From assembly GCA_964460075.1 (NCBI GenBank), contig CAYWPC010000017.1:1-49037 (forward strand): a stretch of DNA of 49,037 bases, read 5' to 3'. The stretch's first letter is position 1, and each line of letters starts with the position of its first letter. The notes below the pieces were generated by a model. It searched no databases. It was not told where the DNA came from and worked only from the letters and a program-made list of their open reading frames with translations. This stretch comes from JAMBLL01 sp964460075 (GTDB lineage Bacteria; Actinomycetota; Acidimicrobiia; Spongiisociales; UBA5794). The position numbers and the translations under genes are program-made. Shown here piece by piece: positions 17,227 through 26,079 of the stretch.

Positions 17227-18762
17227 CTAGGCCTCCACGTCGCTGGTGACGCCACGATCGTCGATCGACGCCTTGTAGGCGTTGATGGCACTGACAAGCT
17301 CATCCTCATGGAGGTCGCCAGTGTCGGCAATCGCGGCGAGGACCGCCCCGCTGCGACTTCGCACGAACTCTCTGAGCCCTGCCTCGAACCGGGGGATGTC
17401 CGACGGTGCAACGTCGTCCATGTGACCCTCCGTCACGGCGTACACGACGAGTACCTGCTCCTCGACGGGCACTGGCTGATACTGGCCCTGCTTGAGGACC
17501 TCGACCACCCTGCGGCCCCTGTCGAGCTGTGCGAGTGACGTTGCGTCAAGCTCGGAACCGAACTCGGCGAACGCCTCAAGCTCACGGAACTGTGCCAGGT
17601 TGAGCCGCAACGGGCCTGCAACCTTCTTCATCGCCTTCACTTGAGCCGCACCGCCGACCCTCGACACCGAGATACCTGCGTTGATGGCGGGCCGAATACC
17701 GGAGAAAAACAGGTCGGTCTCGAGGAAGATCTGGCCATCGGTGATCGAAATCACGTTCGTCGGGATGTACGCCGAGACGTCGTTGGCTTTCGTCTCGATG
17801 ATCGGCAGACCCGTCAAGGACCCGCCGCCAAGCTCGTCCGAGAGGCGTGCACAGCGCTCGAGGAGGCGACTGTGGAGGTAGAACACGTCGCCCGGATAGG
17901 CCTCACGCCCCGGAGGACGGCGCAGAAGCAGCGAGATCTCACGGTACGCGATCGCCTGCTTGGTGAGGTCATCGAAGATGATCAGAGCGTCCTCGCCCTT
18001 GTACATCCAGTGCTGACCGATGGCAGAACCTGCGTATGGGGCGTACATTTGCAGCGCAGCGGAATCCCCAGCCGACGCGTTGACAACAACGGTGTACTCC
18101 ATGGCGCCCGCGCTTTGAAGCGTGTCGATGACTTCGGCAACGGTCGAGTTCTTCTGCCCGATCGCCACATAGATGCACTTCACGCCGAGGCCCTTCTGGG
18201 CCAAGATCGTGTCGACCACGACGGCAGTCTTGCCTGTCTGGCGGTCGCCGATGATGAGCTGGCGCTGACCACGGCCGATCGGCGTCATCGCGTCGATCGC
18301 CTTGATACCGGTCTGGAGCGGATCCGACACCGGCTGGCGCTCGACCACAGAAGGCGCCTGGGTTTCGAGGAGGCGCCGCTCGGTGGCGTTGAGCGGTCCC
18401 TTGCCGTCGATCGGTGAGCCGAGAGAGTCCACGACGCGGCCAAGCAGTTCGTCACCGACAGGGATCGACAACACTCGACCCGTCGAGCGAACCTCGTCAC
18501 CCTCTTCGATACCGGAGGCATCGCCGAGAATGACGGTACCGATGGAGTCCTCGTCGAGGTTCAGAGCAACTCCGAGCAGTCCGCCAGGGAACTCGAGTAG
18601 CTCGGAAGCCATGGCGTTCGGCAAACCTGTGACGCGTGCAACACCGTCACCGACCGAGGCCACATAGCCCATCGTTTCAGATTCAAGTGAGGGCGACCAG
18701 CCCTCGAGATTGGACCGGAGCGCTGCGGCAATGTCTCCAGTGTTGAGTGTGAGTTCAGCCAT
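17227..18762 (-). CDS. atpA: F1 ATP synthase alpha subunit
   Basis: 511 residues. Walker A is GDRQTGKTAVVVD. RVVDSLGSPIDGKGPL and the adjacent region through TGIKAIDAMTPIGRGQRQLIIG are typical of alpha, as is ALIIFDDLTKQAIAYREISLLLRRPPGREAYPGDVFYLHSRLLERCA. The regulatory nucleotide-binding subunit of F1. ATG 18762 lies 6 nt after the atpH stop. Confidence 0.98.
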   Translation of the reverse strand: MAELTLNTGDIAAALRSNLEGWSPSLESETMGYVASVGDGVARVTGLPNAMASELLEFPGGLLGVALNLDEDSIGTVILGDASGIEEGDEVRSTGRVLSIPVGDELLGRVVDSLGSPIDGKGPLNATERRLLETQAPSVVERQPVSDPLQTGIKAIDAMTPIGRGQRQLIIGDRQTGKTAVVVDTILAQKGLGVKCIYVAIGQKNSTVAEVIDTLQSAGAMEYTVVVNASAGDSAALQMYAPYAGSAIGQHWMYKGEDALIIFDDLTKQAIAYREISLLLRRPPGREAYPGDVFYLHSRLLERCARLSDELGGGSLTGLPIIETKANDVSAYIPTNVISITDGQIFLETDLFFSGIRPAINAGISVSRVGGAAQVKAMKKVAGPLRLNLAQFRELEAFAEFGSELDATSLAQLDRGRRVVEVLKQGQYQPVPVEEQVLVVYAVTEGHMDDVAPSDIPRFEAGLREFVRSRSGAVLAAIADTGDLHEDELVSAINAYKASIDDRGVTSDVEA

Positions 18763-18768
18763 CGTGCA

Positions 18769-19308
18769 TCAGCCCCATTGCTCTCGAAGCTCGGTGAACC
18801 GGTTCTGTACCGACCCATCGAGCACGGTGTCTCCAACCTTTGCCACCACGCCGCCGATGACGGACGGGTCGACAATGACCTTTACCTGGACCCGCTTCCC
18901 CGTCGCCTTCGACAGGGCAGCCGTGAGCCGATCTATCTGATCGGGATCGAGATCCAGCGGTGCGCGTACCTCTGCTACTACTTCACCTTCGGCCTCTGCT
19001 GCCAACGCTGCGAGCTTCGTCGCGATGTCGCCGAGATGTCTCGCCTGGCCGGCACCGACCACGAAGTTGACGGCAGCAACCGTCACCCTCTGGGCGCGTT
19101 GGCCGAGAAGCTCATCGACGATGCCCTGCTTGCGCTCTGTCGGGATCCGAGGATCGGAGAGCACATCGATCAACTCTGCGTTGCCGTTGAGCGCCTGCAC
19201 GGCACGAAAAATCTCATCGGCGACACCCTCGCCTTCGGTGTTGGCAATATTCAGCAGAGCCGACGCGTAGCCATCGACGCGCTTCACCCGATCGGTGGCG
19301 TTGTCCAT
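18769..19308 (-). CDS. atpH: F1 ATP synthase delta subunit
   Basis: 179 residues. The N-terminal helical domain starts VDGYASALLNIANTEG, and the C-terminal domain has AEVRAPLDLDPDQIDRLTAALSKATGKRVQVKVIVDPSVIGGVVAKVGD, the conserved end of OSCP/delta. It links the b-subunit stalk to the top of F1. A separate gene, not fused to atpF as in mycobacteria. It follows atpF by 3 bp. Confidence 0.97.
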   Translation of the reverse strand: MDNATDRVKRVDGYASALLNIANTEGEGVADEIFRAVQALNGNAELIDVLSDPRIPTERKQGIVDELLGQRAQRVTVAAVNFVVGAGQARHLGDIATKLAALAAEAEGEVVAEVRAPLDLDPDQIDRLTAALSKATGKRVQVKVIVDPSVIGGVVAKVGDTVLDGSVQNRFTELREQWG

Positions 19309-19311
19309 CGG

Positions 19312-19890
19312 CTACCGCACCCCTCCGAGCTCGTCGATGTAGCGATCGACCAGTTCACGCTGTGACTTGGCGTCGATACTCACCGCAACGACCTTCTCTG
19401 CGACATCGATCGAGAGGTCCGCAACCTGACGGCGAAGCTCCGATGCCACACGGTCACGCTCTGCCAGGACCTCGTCATGGGCGCGGGCCTTGATTTGGAC
19501 AGCTTCGGCCTCTGCGCGCGAGACGATGTCCGACTTGACGGCCTCGCCAGCGTCGCGGGCTTCGCCGACGATCTGGGCTGCCTCATTCTTGGCGCCTGCG
19601 ACCTGGCTGCGATAGTCGTCAAGGAGCGTCTCCGCCTCGACCTTTGCCTTTTCGGCGGACTCGAGCTCGGCGGCGATCGCCTGCTGGCGAGCCTCGAGCG
19701 TCTTGTTCAATGCAGGTACGGCCCACTTCCAGATGAAGAAGAAGACGATCGAGAACGCAATGATCCCCGCGATGAGCTCTTCAGGGGCAGGCTGGAGCAG
19801 ACCTGCCCCGCTGCTGGCTTCAGGCTCCGGTGATGCCGGCGCCACATCTGAAGCAGCCAGAATCACCTGTGCAAACACGTTGGTAAGCAT
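19312..19890 (-). CDS. atpF: Fo ATP synthase b subunit
   Basis: 192 residues. A short, partly hydrophobic N-terminus is followed by a Pro/Ala/Glu linker, one membrane helix (about residues 37-56, LIAGIIAFSIVFFFIWKW) and a long charged coiled coil with regular Ala/Glu/Lys heptads to the C-terminus. This is the peripheral stalk. The first ~30 residues (LTNVFAQVILAASDV) could be a second hydrophobic segment or a signal-like extension, as in some actinobacteria. It lies 15 bp after atpE. Confidence 0.96.
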   Translation of the reverse strand: MLTNVFAQVILAASDVAPASPEPEASSGAGLLQPAPEELIAGIIAFSIVFFFIWKWAVPALNKTLEARQQAIAAELESAEKAKVEAETLLDDYRSQVAGAKNEAAQIVGEARDAGEAVKSDIVSRAEAEAVQIKARAHDEVLAERDRVASELRRQVADLSIDVAEKVVAVSIDAKSQRELVDRYIDELGGVR

Positions 19891-19905
19891 CCGTTGCTCC
19901 TTGGA

Positions 19906-20118
19906 CTATGCCAGGAAGAAGAGCACAAAGCCGATAAGCGCAAGTGCCTCTGTGAACGCGATTCCCAAGAACATCGTAGTGCGGACCATGCCTGCGGCCT
20001 CTGGCTGACGAGCCATTGCCTCGATGGCACTGCCGGCGACGATACCGATGCCGATGCCGGGGCCGATGGCTGCCAAGCCATACCCGACCAAGGCGATCGC
20101 CGATTTGATTTCTACCAT
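19906..20118 (-). CDS. atpE: Fo ATP synthase c subunit
   Basis: 70 residues, two membrane helices. Helix 1 has the glycine-rich AIGPGIGIGIVAGSAIEA, the polar loop is ARQPEA, and helix 2 carries the ion-binding Glu in IAFTEALALIGF. The residues that mark sodium-specific c rings (Gln in helix 1, Ser/Thr after the Glu) are absent, so protons are the likely ion. It forms the rotor ring. Confidence 0.98.
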   Translation of the reverse strand: MVEIKSAIALVGYGLAAIGPGIGIGIVAGSAIEAMARQPEAAGMVRTTMFLGIAFTEALALIGFVLFFLA

Positions 20119-20136
20119 GAAAGTTTCCTTCCTTGC

Positions 20137-20952
20137 TTAGTGCTCTGGATAGAGAGACGTCTGAATGTAGACGGCCGAAAGAAGTGTGAAAATGTAGGCC
20201 TGGAGGACGATGACAACGATCTCGAAGACGAAGATGCCAAGACCCAGAATGAACCATGCAAGCCCGATTCCAGCTCGCAACCCGATGTCACCGACCGAAG
20301 ACAGGAAGATCCAGCCTGACACGACGAGGAGGACGACCATCAGGTGGCCGGCCACCAGGTTCGCAAAGAGTCGCACGGCGAGCGTGAGAGGCCTAAGAAG
20401 GATGATCGAGAAGAACTCGATGAGGCCGACGAGGGGTCGCAGAAAGACGGGAACGGTCTTGGGCCAAACAATGCCCACGAAATAGCCGATGCCCTGCCGT
20501 TTGATCCCAGCTACCACGAACACAGCCCAGGTGAGCACAGCAAGGAACACAGGAAGAGCCATGCGAGACGTGACAGGGAAGTTGATGAACGGTGTGATCT
20601 CGAAGGCGTTGCCGATCAAGATGAAGATGAACAGTGACATGAGGTACGGGAAGAACTTGATGCCTTCCGGTCCGATGATGCCGACAGCGATCTCGTCACG
20701 AACGAAGGTCATAAGACCCTCTATGGAGAGCTGAAACTTTCCAGGACGCAATGACTTCTTGCGCAGACCGAAGTACAACAGCGCCATGGCAAACACGCCA
20801 GCCAGGAAAATGAGGAAAACCGTACGGGTGACAGGGAACGACCCGATGTAGAACATCGCCTCCCGGAACTCGAACAGTTCACCTACGTTGGCCGGCGCGC
20901 AGATGATGTCGACTGCGGGATCGCATGCCGCGCTCGCGAGTATCAACTCCAC
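20137..20952 (-). CDS. atpB: Fo ATP synthase a subunit
   Basis: About 271 residues with five or six membrane helices. The conserved proton-channel Arg lies in LRPLTLAVRLFANLVAGHLMV, and the C-terminal helix holds FEIVVIVLQAYIFTLLSAVYIQ. The start is uncertain. GTG 20952 gives VELILASAACD; TTG 20946 lies 5 nt behind GGGGAG and its bases overlap the TGA of the preceding gene (TTGA), so it is equally good. The longer frame to 21180 only overlaps the atpI-like gene. It is followed by atpE after 18 bp. Confidence 0.95.
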   Translation of the reverse strand: MELILASAACDPAVDIICAPANVGELFEFREAMFYIGSFPVTRTVFLIFLAGVFAMALLYFGLRKKSLRPGKFQLSIEGLMTFVRDEIAVGIIGPEGIKFFPYLMSLFIFILIGNAFEITPFINFPVTSRMALPVFLAVLTWAVFVVAGIKRQGIGYFVGIVWPKTVPVFLRPLVGLIEFFSIILLRPLTLAVRLFANLVAGHLMVVLLVVSGWIFLSSVGDIGLRAGIGLAWFILGLGIFVFEIVVIVLQAYIFTLLSAVYIQTSLYPEH

Positions 20953-21392
20953 TCCCCTAATTCCTTTCTCGCTCCTCGGAGCATTGCAAACGATTCGAGT
21001 ACAAGAAGCACCAGGAAGACGCCGATAGCCGAGATGCCCAATGTTGCGCGGTCGACCTCGAAAAGCCACGCGGCTGCAAACATCGAGAGGGTGATCAGCC
21101 CAAGCCTCACGAGGAAGCCGAAGAGGGCGGCTGCGTGGTACACCTGCATTGAAATCTGCGCGGCTCGCGACAGCGCCCACCCTGAGAGGAGGAAGTTTGC
21201 AACGATGATCGCCACTCCGATCGTTGCGGAGAACGCGCCAAGGGACCCTTTCAGTGCCCAGGCAATCCCAATGGTCAACGGACCGATGACGAGGGCGCGC
21301 CGCACGATGCTGCGCGCCATGATCGCCTCGACATCCACGGCAACAGGAAAAGGATTCTTGTATGCCTCGGCTGAGGCGGCGTCAACTGCCAC
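20943..21392 (-). CDS. AtpI-like membrane protein of the ATP synthase operon
   Basis: 149 residues with four hydrophobic segments in pairs (ALVIGPLTIGIAWALKG, FSATIGVAIIVANFLLSGWAL, LFGFLVRLGLITLSMFAAAWLF, LGISAIGVFLVLLVLESFAML). Topology and place directly before atpB match ATP synthase I-type proteins, which help assemble the c ring or move ions. Sequence is poorly conserved in this family, so the call rests mainly on context. The GTG start overlaps the end of the upstream gene by 11 bp. Confidence 0.75.
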   Translation of the reverse strand: MAVDAASAEAYKNPFPVAVDVEAIMARSIVRRALVIGPLTIGIAWALKGSLGAFSATIGVAIIVANFLLSGWALSRAAQISMQVYHAAALFGFLVRLGLITLSMFAAAWLFEVDRATLGISAIGVFLVLLVLESFAMLRGARKELGEWS

Positions 21393-21627
21393 GAAGTTTC
21401 CTCATCAAGTCCTGGGCCTGATCCTCGATGGTCGCCGACGCAACGTACATCTTCCTGAAAGCGCCGATTGCGGCCACGATGACGAAGCCTATGACGAAGC
21501 CAGGTGAGGTGTTCAGCCACGCGTCGAGAGCGAGGCCGATGAGGAGTCCTGCAAGTAACGAGCCGAAGAGATCTCCGGAGGCGGACCAGCCGCGAATAAT
21601 CTCACCTCGGTGGGTGGTTGCTTTCAA
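21382..21627 (-). CDS. AtpZ/AtpI-type small membrane protein, first gene of the ATP synthase operon
   Basis: 81 residues with two membrane helices (DLFGSLLAGLLIGLALDAWL and GFVIGFVIVAAIGAFRKMY) joined by an Asn-Thr-Ser-Pro-Gly loop, the pattern of AtpZ/AtpI (F0F1-ATPase subunit family) proteins. It starts with TTG at 21627; no better start is visible. It would help assemble Fo. Confidence 0.75.
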   Translation of the reverse strand: MKATTHRGEIIRGWSASGDLFGSLLAGLLIGLALDAWLNTSPGFVIGFVIVAAIGAFRKMYVASATIEDQAQDLMRKLRGS

Positions 21628-21663
21628 GGTCGGACTCTCTCACGAATGCTTGTTACGGCGACA

Positions 21664-21669
21664 AATATA
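21664..21669 (-). promoter_or_regulatory. Probable -10 of the ATP synthase operon (TATATT)
   Basis: TATATT on the minus strand, preceded directly by TATG, is the most AT-rich spot in the 112-bp gap before the operon. TTGGCA lies only 13 bp upstream, which is too close for a normal -35, so the exact promoter is uncertain. The leader would be about 30 nt. Confidence 0.4.
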
Positions 21670-21739
21670 CATACGCCCGTGTTGCCAATCGCAGTCGATG
21701 TCATGTCGCGGCTCGTGCAAGCGCTACCTGACGGTTCAC

Positions 21740-23011
21740 TTACACGTATCCGTTGAAATCCTCGGGGTAGGCGGGGAACGCTTCGGTGAGCTCTCCAATG
21801 ACGCCTCTGAGCTGATCGAGCACCGCGGGGTCGTGCCGCTTTCGGAGAATCTCGACAATTGCGGAACCGAGGATGACCATCTGCTCCTGCTTCATGCCGA
21901 CCGTCGTGACCGCAGCAGTGCCCATCCGGATGCCGGACGTGACAAACGGCGACCGCGGATCGAATGGGATTGCGTTGCGGTTGAGCGTCACACCCATCGA
22001 GTCGAGCAGCGTCGCTGCTTCCTTGCCTGTCAACTCCTCATCGATCGACCTGAGATCTGCAAGGAACATGTGGTTCTCTGTGCCACCCGACACGACCCTG
22101 GTGCCACGGGAGATCATCGTGTCCGCAAGCACTGAGGCGTTGCGAACGATCTGGCGGGCATAGGTTGCGAACTCTTCGGTGGCCGACTGTTTGAAGCACA
22201 GCGCCTTGCCTGCGATCTGATGGTTGATCGCACCGCCCTGGGATGTGGGGAACACCGCCTTGTCTATGGCTTTGGCATATGCACCAGTAGAGAGAATCAA
22301 ACCTCCCCTCGGCCCGCGCAGAGCCTTGTGCGTGGTGGCGGTCACGATGTGGGCATGCGGGACAGGGCTCGGATGTGCGCCGCCTGCAATCAGTCCAATG
22401 ATGTGCGCCGCGTCGACCAGTAGCACAGCATCGACCTCGTCGGCGATCGCCCGGAACTGCGACCAGTCGATGATCTGGGAGTACGACGAGTATCCCGCAA
22501 CGATCATCTTCGGCTTGTGCTCAAGAGCGAGGCTTCGCACCTGATCCATGTCGATGCGTTCCGTCTCAGAGTCAAGACCGTATGCAACGAAATTGAACAA
22601 CTGTCCAGAGAAGTTGACGGGCGAGCCGTGGGTGAGATGCCCGCCCTGATCAAGTCGCATGCCAAGGATCGTGTCACCGGGTTTGAGCACCGCTAGGTAG
22701 GCAGCCATGTTCGCCTGGGACCCTGAATGCGGCTGCACATTTGCGTGCTCGGCTCCGAAGAGGGACTTGGCTCTGTCGATCGCAAGGGTTTCGATCTCGT
22801 CGATCACCTGGCAACCCTCGTAGTAGCGCCTGCCCGGATACCCCTCCGAGTACTTGTTTGCAAGCACCGAACCTGCCGCCTCCATCGTGGCGTAAGAGAC
22901 GAAGTTCTCCGACGCTATCAGCTGAATATGGGACCGCTGCCTTTGTGCATCCTGAGCAATCAGGGATGCAAGCGTGGGGTCGGCGTTGGAAAGCGACATC
23001 ATGTCGGTCAT
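21740..23011 (-). CDS. glyA: Serine hydroxymethyltransferase
   Basis: 423 residues. SENFVSYATMEAAGSVLANKYSEGYPGRRYYEGC is the N-terminal signature, HSGSQANMAAYLA binds PLP, the PLP lysine lies in TATTHKALRGPRGGLI, and GTENHMFLADLR and TSGIRMGTAAVTT form the C-terminal domain. It converts serine and tetrahydrofolate to glycine and 5,10-methylene-THF in the cytoplasm. AGGAG stands upstream of the ATG. It sits between the small membrane protein gene and the ATP synthase operon, where many actinobacteria have a wecA-type gene instead. Confidence 0.97.
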   Translation of the reverse strand: MTDMMSLSNADPTLASLIAQDAQRQRSHIQLIASENFVSYATMEAAGSVLANKYSEGYPGRRYYEGCQVIDEIETLAIDRAKSLFGAEHANVQPHSGSQANMAAYLAVLKPGDTILGMRLDQGGHLTHGSPVNFSGQLFNFVAYGLDSETERIDMDQVRSLALEHKPKMIVAGYSSYSQIIDWSQFRAIADEVDAVLLVDAAHIIGLIAGGAHPSPVPHAHIVTATTHKALRGPRGGLILSTGAYAKAIDKAVFPTSQGGAINHQIAGKALCFKQSATEEFATYARQIVRNASVLADTMISRGTRVVSGGTENHMFLADLRSIDEELTGKEAATLLDSMGVTLNRNAIPFDPRSPFVTSGIRMGTAAVTTVGMKQEQMVILGSAIVEILRKRHDPAVLDQLRGVIGELTEAFPAYPEDFNGYV

Positions 23012-23088
23012 CGAAACTCGCTCCTAAACGACTGCGAACAACTGGAATCTAACGGACTGCAGGCACCAGGCGATATGACCGACACGTA

Positions 23089-23601
23089 TCACGGTATCTG
23101 CTCGTGTATGACGTCCCTCCCCCTGTCGAACAATCGGTCCGCTATGCCGAGCGCCGGCAACGGAAAGAGAGGAGCCATCAGCCCGAACGCGGTGGGCTCA
23201 ACGGTGAACACGAGATACAGCGTGACGGCCACCACACTCGACATCGCGAGCCTCGCGGTGTTGCGTCGCTTGTCACGGGTCGGGGCGAGAGCCCACGTGC
23301 CACCGAATCCGATAGCGAGCACGGGCGCCAGGACGATGAACGGCCGTATCCCCGTCAACCCGAACATGGCAACAGACGACGCCGCAACGATGAGCGCGAC
23401 GAGGGCTGAGGCAAACCCTGTGTCCATCGGGTTCTCGGCCCCGGAGAACCCTGCAACGGCATACATTGCAAACGCGATACCGACCCCGGCGATTACGAGC
23501 CCCATAAGCACGTTCGCTGGAATCGCCAGGATGCCGAACCACAACGACAGCGACGAGAGCAACGTGCCTACGCTGATCCCGACCCAACGGTTGCCGTTCA
23601 C
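23089..23601 (-). CDS. Small multi-pass membrane protein, unknown
   Basis: 170 residues with about five hydrophobic segments (for example VGISVGTLLSSLSLWFGILAI, LMGLVIAGVGIAFAMYAVAGF, FASALVALIVAASSVAMFGL, PFIVLAPVLAIGFGGTWAL, ARLAMSSVVAVTLYLVF). I recognise no family. The GTG start overlaps the TGA of the upstream tsaC gene (GTGA), so it is probably translated with it. Confidence 0.7.
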   Translation of the reverse strand: MNGNRWVGISVGTLLSSLSLWFGILAIPANVLMGLVIAGVGIAFAMYAVAGFSGAENPMDTGFASALVALIVAASSVAMFGLTGIRPFIVLAPVLAIGFGGTWALAPTRDKRRNTARLAMSSVVAVTLYLVFTVEPTAFGLMAPLFPLPALGIADRLFDRGRDVIHEQIP

Positions 23602-24158
23602 ACCCTCACTGGGCCTTTCCGCAGAACAACCTCTGAAGGCATGGTCAGGTCGACGAGCGTCGACGGCGCCCCTCCCGCCGCTTCTCCAGGTAGATAGGTG
23701 AGGACGTCGTCACCGAAGATCGCCTCCGCCTGGTCCGCTGTGCACACGGGGTCTGCTCCTGCCCTGTTGGCAGACGTGACGGCGAGCGGACCTGCCTGCT
23801 CGAGAAGCTCGAGGGCTACGGGGTGGTCAGGGCAGCGAAGCGCGACGGTGCGCCTCTGCGGGTGGCCGAGCCATGGGGGTGCAGTGTCGAGCCTCGGTAC
23901 AACGAGGGTCACAGCCCCAGGCCAGTGCTGATCCGCAAGTTCGAGTGCCCTGTCGCTCATCGCGCCAAGGATCAGGCCCTGTTCGAGCGAGGCGACAAGG
24001 ATCGCGATCGGCTTTCCCTCCTCGCGACCCTTGAGGTCATACAATCGGTCGAGCGCTGCTTCGTCGTAGAGATCCACGGCGAGGCCGTAAACCGTGTCCG
24101 TAGGCACACCGACGATCTCGCCACGTTTGATTGCTCTCACTGCTGCCTGAACGTCCAA
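23598..24158 (-). CDS. tsaC: Threonylcarbamoyl-AMP synthase (Sua5/YrdC family)
   Basis: 186 residues: the YrdC domain only, without the Sua5 C-terminal domain. Motifs: IVGVPTDTVYGLAVDL, YDLKGREEGKPIAILV, the HWPGAVTLVVP strand, and VTSANRAG near the ATP/threonine site. It makes threonylcarbamoyl-AMP from threonine, bicarbonate and ATP for t6A37 of ANN-decoding tRNAs. It follows prmC after 30 bp, the common prfA-prmC-tsaC order. Confidence 0.93.
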   Translation of the reverse strand: MDVQAAVRAIKRGEIVGVPTDTVYGLAVDLYDEAALDRLYDLKGREEGKPIAILVASLEQGLILGAMSDRALELADQHWPGAVTLVVPRLDTAPPWLGHPQRRTVALRCPDHPVALELLEQAGPLAVTSANRAGADPVCTADQAEAIFGDDVLTYLPGEAAGGAPSTLVDLTMPSEVVLRKGPVRV

Positions 24159-24188
24159 AGTTCCTCCCAGAACATGTGACTGCTTACG

Positions 24189-24995
24189 CTACTCGACGCC
24201 ACGGCGACCGATCACGAACCGATCTCTCCCTGTGAGGTCACGGCGAATCTCACCGCCCAGATGTCGGAAGTGCCTAACCGTTCGATCGGCGAAGAACTCG
24301 GAGATCTCACAGACGATCACTCCTCCAGGCCGTAGCCAGCGGTGTGCATCTCGCGCGATCCTTTGCACGACCTCGTCTCCCCTTGCCCCCGCAACAAGAG
24401 CCATCCGTGGCTCAGCGAGAACATCTCGTGGAAGCCCTTCGACCTCGCTCGAGGCGAGATAGGGCGGGTTCGAGACGAGCAAGTCGACCTTCCCGAGAAG
24501 GTCGCATGGCAGCGGGTCGAACAGGTCGCCTACCAGTATCGTGATATCGAGCTTGTTGTGCTCAGCGTTTGCATTGGCGACCGCAGCGGCATCCTGGGAG
24601 AGGTCGACGGCGTACACCGTTGCGTCCCGGAACGTCGCCGCAAGGGCGAGAGCGAGATTTCCCGAACCTGTACACAGGTCGACGATCACACTCGGATCCC
24701 TCACCGACGCTGCCGCCTGTTCGAAGAGGTACTCGGTCTCCGGCCTCGGGACGAGTACCCGAGGGTCAACCAGCAGATCGACCGGTCCGAAGGGCACAGA
24801 CCCCTCAATGTATTGCAGCGGCTCGTCGGCGAGTCGTCGCACAACGTAGGCGTCAAAGCGGCTCGCAGCCTCAGGTGTCACTTCGAAGCCGAGGAGCACA
24901 TCTGAACGTGAGCGCCGTGTTGCAGCGCTCACCAGCCGAACGATCTCGTGCTCTGGGAGAGCGACGTCTACGGCGAGCAGGTCTCTCGACTGCAC
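24189..24995 (-). CDS. prmC: Peptide chain release factor N5-glutamine methyltransferase
   Basis: 268 residues from GTG 24995, 4 nt after the prfA stop; the frame reaches 25094 but those residues lie inside prfA. SAM motif I is VIVDLCTGSGNLALALA, and the catalytic glutamine-binding motif is VSNPPYLA. Upstream PLQYIEGSVPFGPVDLLVDPRVLVPRPETEYL matches the HemK/PrmC N-terminal domain junction. It methylates the Gln of the GGQ motif in release factors, including the neighbouring PrfA. Confidence 0.93.
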   Translation of the reverse strand: MQSRDLLAVDVALPEHEIVRLVSAATRRSRSDVLLGFEVTPEAASRFDAYVVRRLADEPLQYIEGSVPFGPVDLLVDPRVLVPRPETEYLFEQAAASVRDPSVIVDLCTGSGNLALALAATFRDATVYAVDLSQDAAAVANANAEHNKLDITILVGDLFDPLPCDLLGKVDLLVSNPPYLASSEVEGLPRDVLAEPRMALVAGARGDEVVQRIARDAHRWLRPGGVIVCEISEFFADRTVRHFRHLGGEIRRDLTGRDRFVIGRRGVE

Positions 24996-24999
24996 GGGG

Positions 25000-26079
25000 T
25001 CACGACACCGCGGCGAGCTTCGTGGCAACGTCGTGCGCAACGAGTGCTTCGTGGATGACTGCCAGGTCGCCATCGAGCACTGCTGGGAGTGCATGCACCG
25101 TGAGCCCTACACGGTGATCGGTGACCCGGTTCTCCTTGAAGTTGTACGTTCGGATCTTCCCCGATCGCTCACCGGAGCCGACTTGGGACTTGCGAACCGA
25201 TGCACGCTCACCGAGCTGCTCGTCGAGTTGGACCTGGTAGAGGCGTGCACGCAGGACTCGCATCGCCTTGATCTTGTTTTGGAGCTGAGACTTCTCATCC
25301 TGACACGACACGACGATGCCTGTGGGCTTGTGCGTTATCCGCACGGCGGAATCCGTCGTGTTGACAGACTGGCCGCCTGGGCCTTGGGAACGCATAGTTT
25401 CGACGATGAGGTCGTTGTCGTGTATCTCGACTTCGACTGCCTTCACCTCAGGGAGGACCGCAACGGTGGCAACGGATGTATGCACCCTTCCCTGGGATTC
25501 GGTCTTCGGGACACGCTGTACACGGTGCGGTCCCGCTTCGAACTTGAAACGGGAGTATGCCCCTTTGCCCTTCACCGCAAACGTTGCTTCCTTGATACCT
25601 CCAGCGCCGGCATGCGAGACGTTGATTGTCTCGATGGACCAGCCGGATCGCTCGGTGAAACGTTCGTACATCCGATACAGGTCGCCTGCCCACAGCGCGG
25701 CCTCTTCGCCACCTGTTGCAGACCGGATCTCGACGATGACGTCCTTGTCGTCGTCCGGGTCCTTAGGGACGAGCAGCCTTTGGAGCTCAGCCTCGATGGT
25801 GTGTAGCTCGGCCGTGCGCTCATCGATGGTCTCTGTCAGGTATTCGGCCATCTCTGCGTCGTCTTCGTCCTCTGCGAGCGCCCTGGCCTCTGCGATGTCG
25901 TCGGTAGCTGAGCGGTACTTGCGGTAGCTCTCGACGATCGCTTTGAGCTCTGCATGGCGTGTTGCGACCTCCCGATACCGGTTCTGGTCTGCCATGACGT
26001 CCTGATCCGCGAGCTGGGTCAGTGTTTCGTCGTACGCTGACTCAACCTGCTGGAGCCGGTCGAGGAGCCTGTCATCCAT
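25000..26079 (-). CDS. prfA: Peptide chain release factor 1
   Basis: 359 residues, the normal RF1 length. RSQGPGGQSVNTTDSAVRITH contains the GGQ that triggers peptide release. The codon-reading tripeptide region is HRVQRVPKTESQGRVHTS: a P-x-T motif as in RF1 (recognising UAA/UAG), not the SPF of RF2. The N-terminal helical domain precedes it. Its ATG overlaps the end of the DUF1385 gene by 8 bp. Confidence 0.97.
   Translation of the reverse strand: MDDRLLDRLQQVESAYDETLTQLADQDVMADQNRYREVATRHAELKAIVESYRKYRSATDDIAEARALAEDEDDAEMAEYLTETIDERTAELHTIEAELQRLLVPKDPDDDKDVIVEIRSATGGEEAALWAGDLYRMYERFTERSGWSIETINVSHAGAGGIKEATFAVKGKGAYSRFKFEAGPHRVQRVPKTESQGRVHTSVATVAVLPEVKAVEVEIHDNDLIVETMRSQGPGGQSVNTTDSAVRITHKPTGIVVSCQDEKSQLQNKIKAMRVLRARLYQVQLDEQLGERASVRKSQVGSGERSGKIRTYNFKENRVTDHRVGLTVHALPAVLDGDLAVIHEALVAHDVATKLAAVS

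Noticed and set aside
21683..21688. TTGGCA as -35 for the ATP synthase operon
   Set aside because: Only 13 bp from the TATATT box, too close for a standard promoter.
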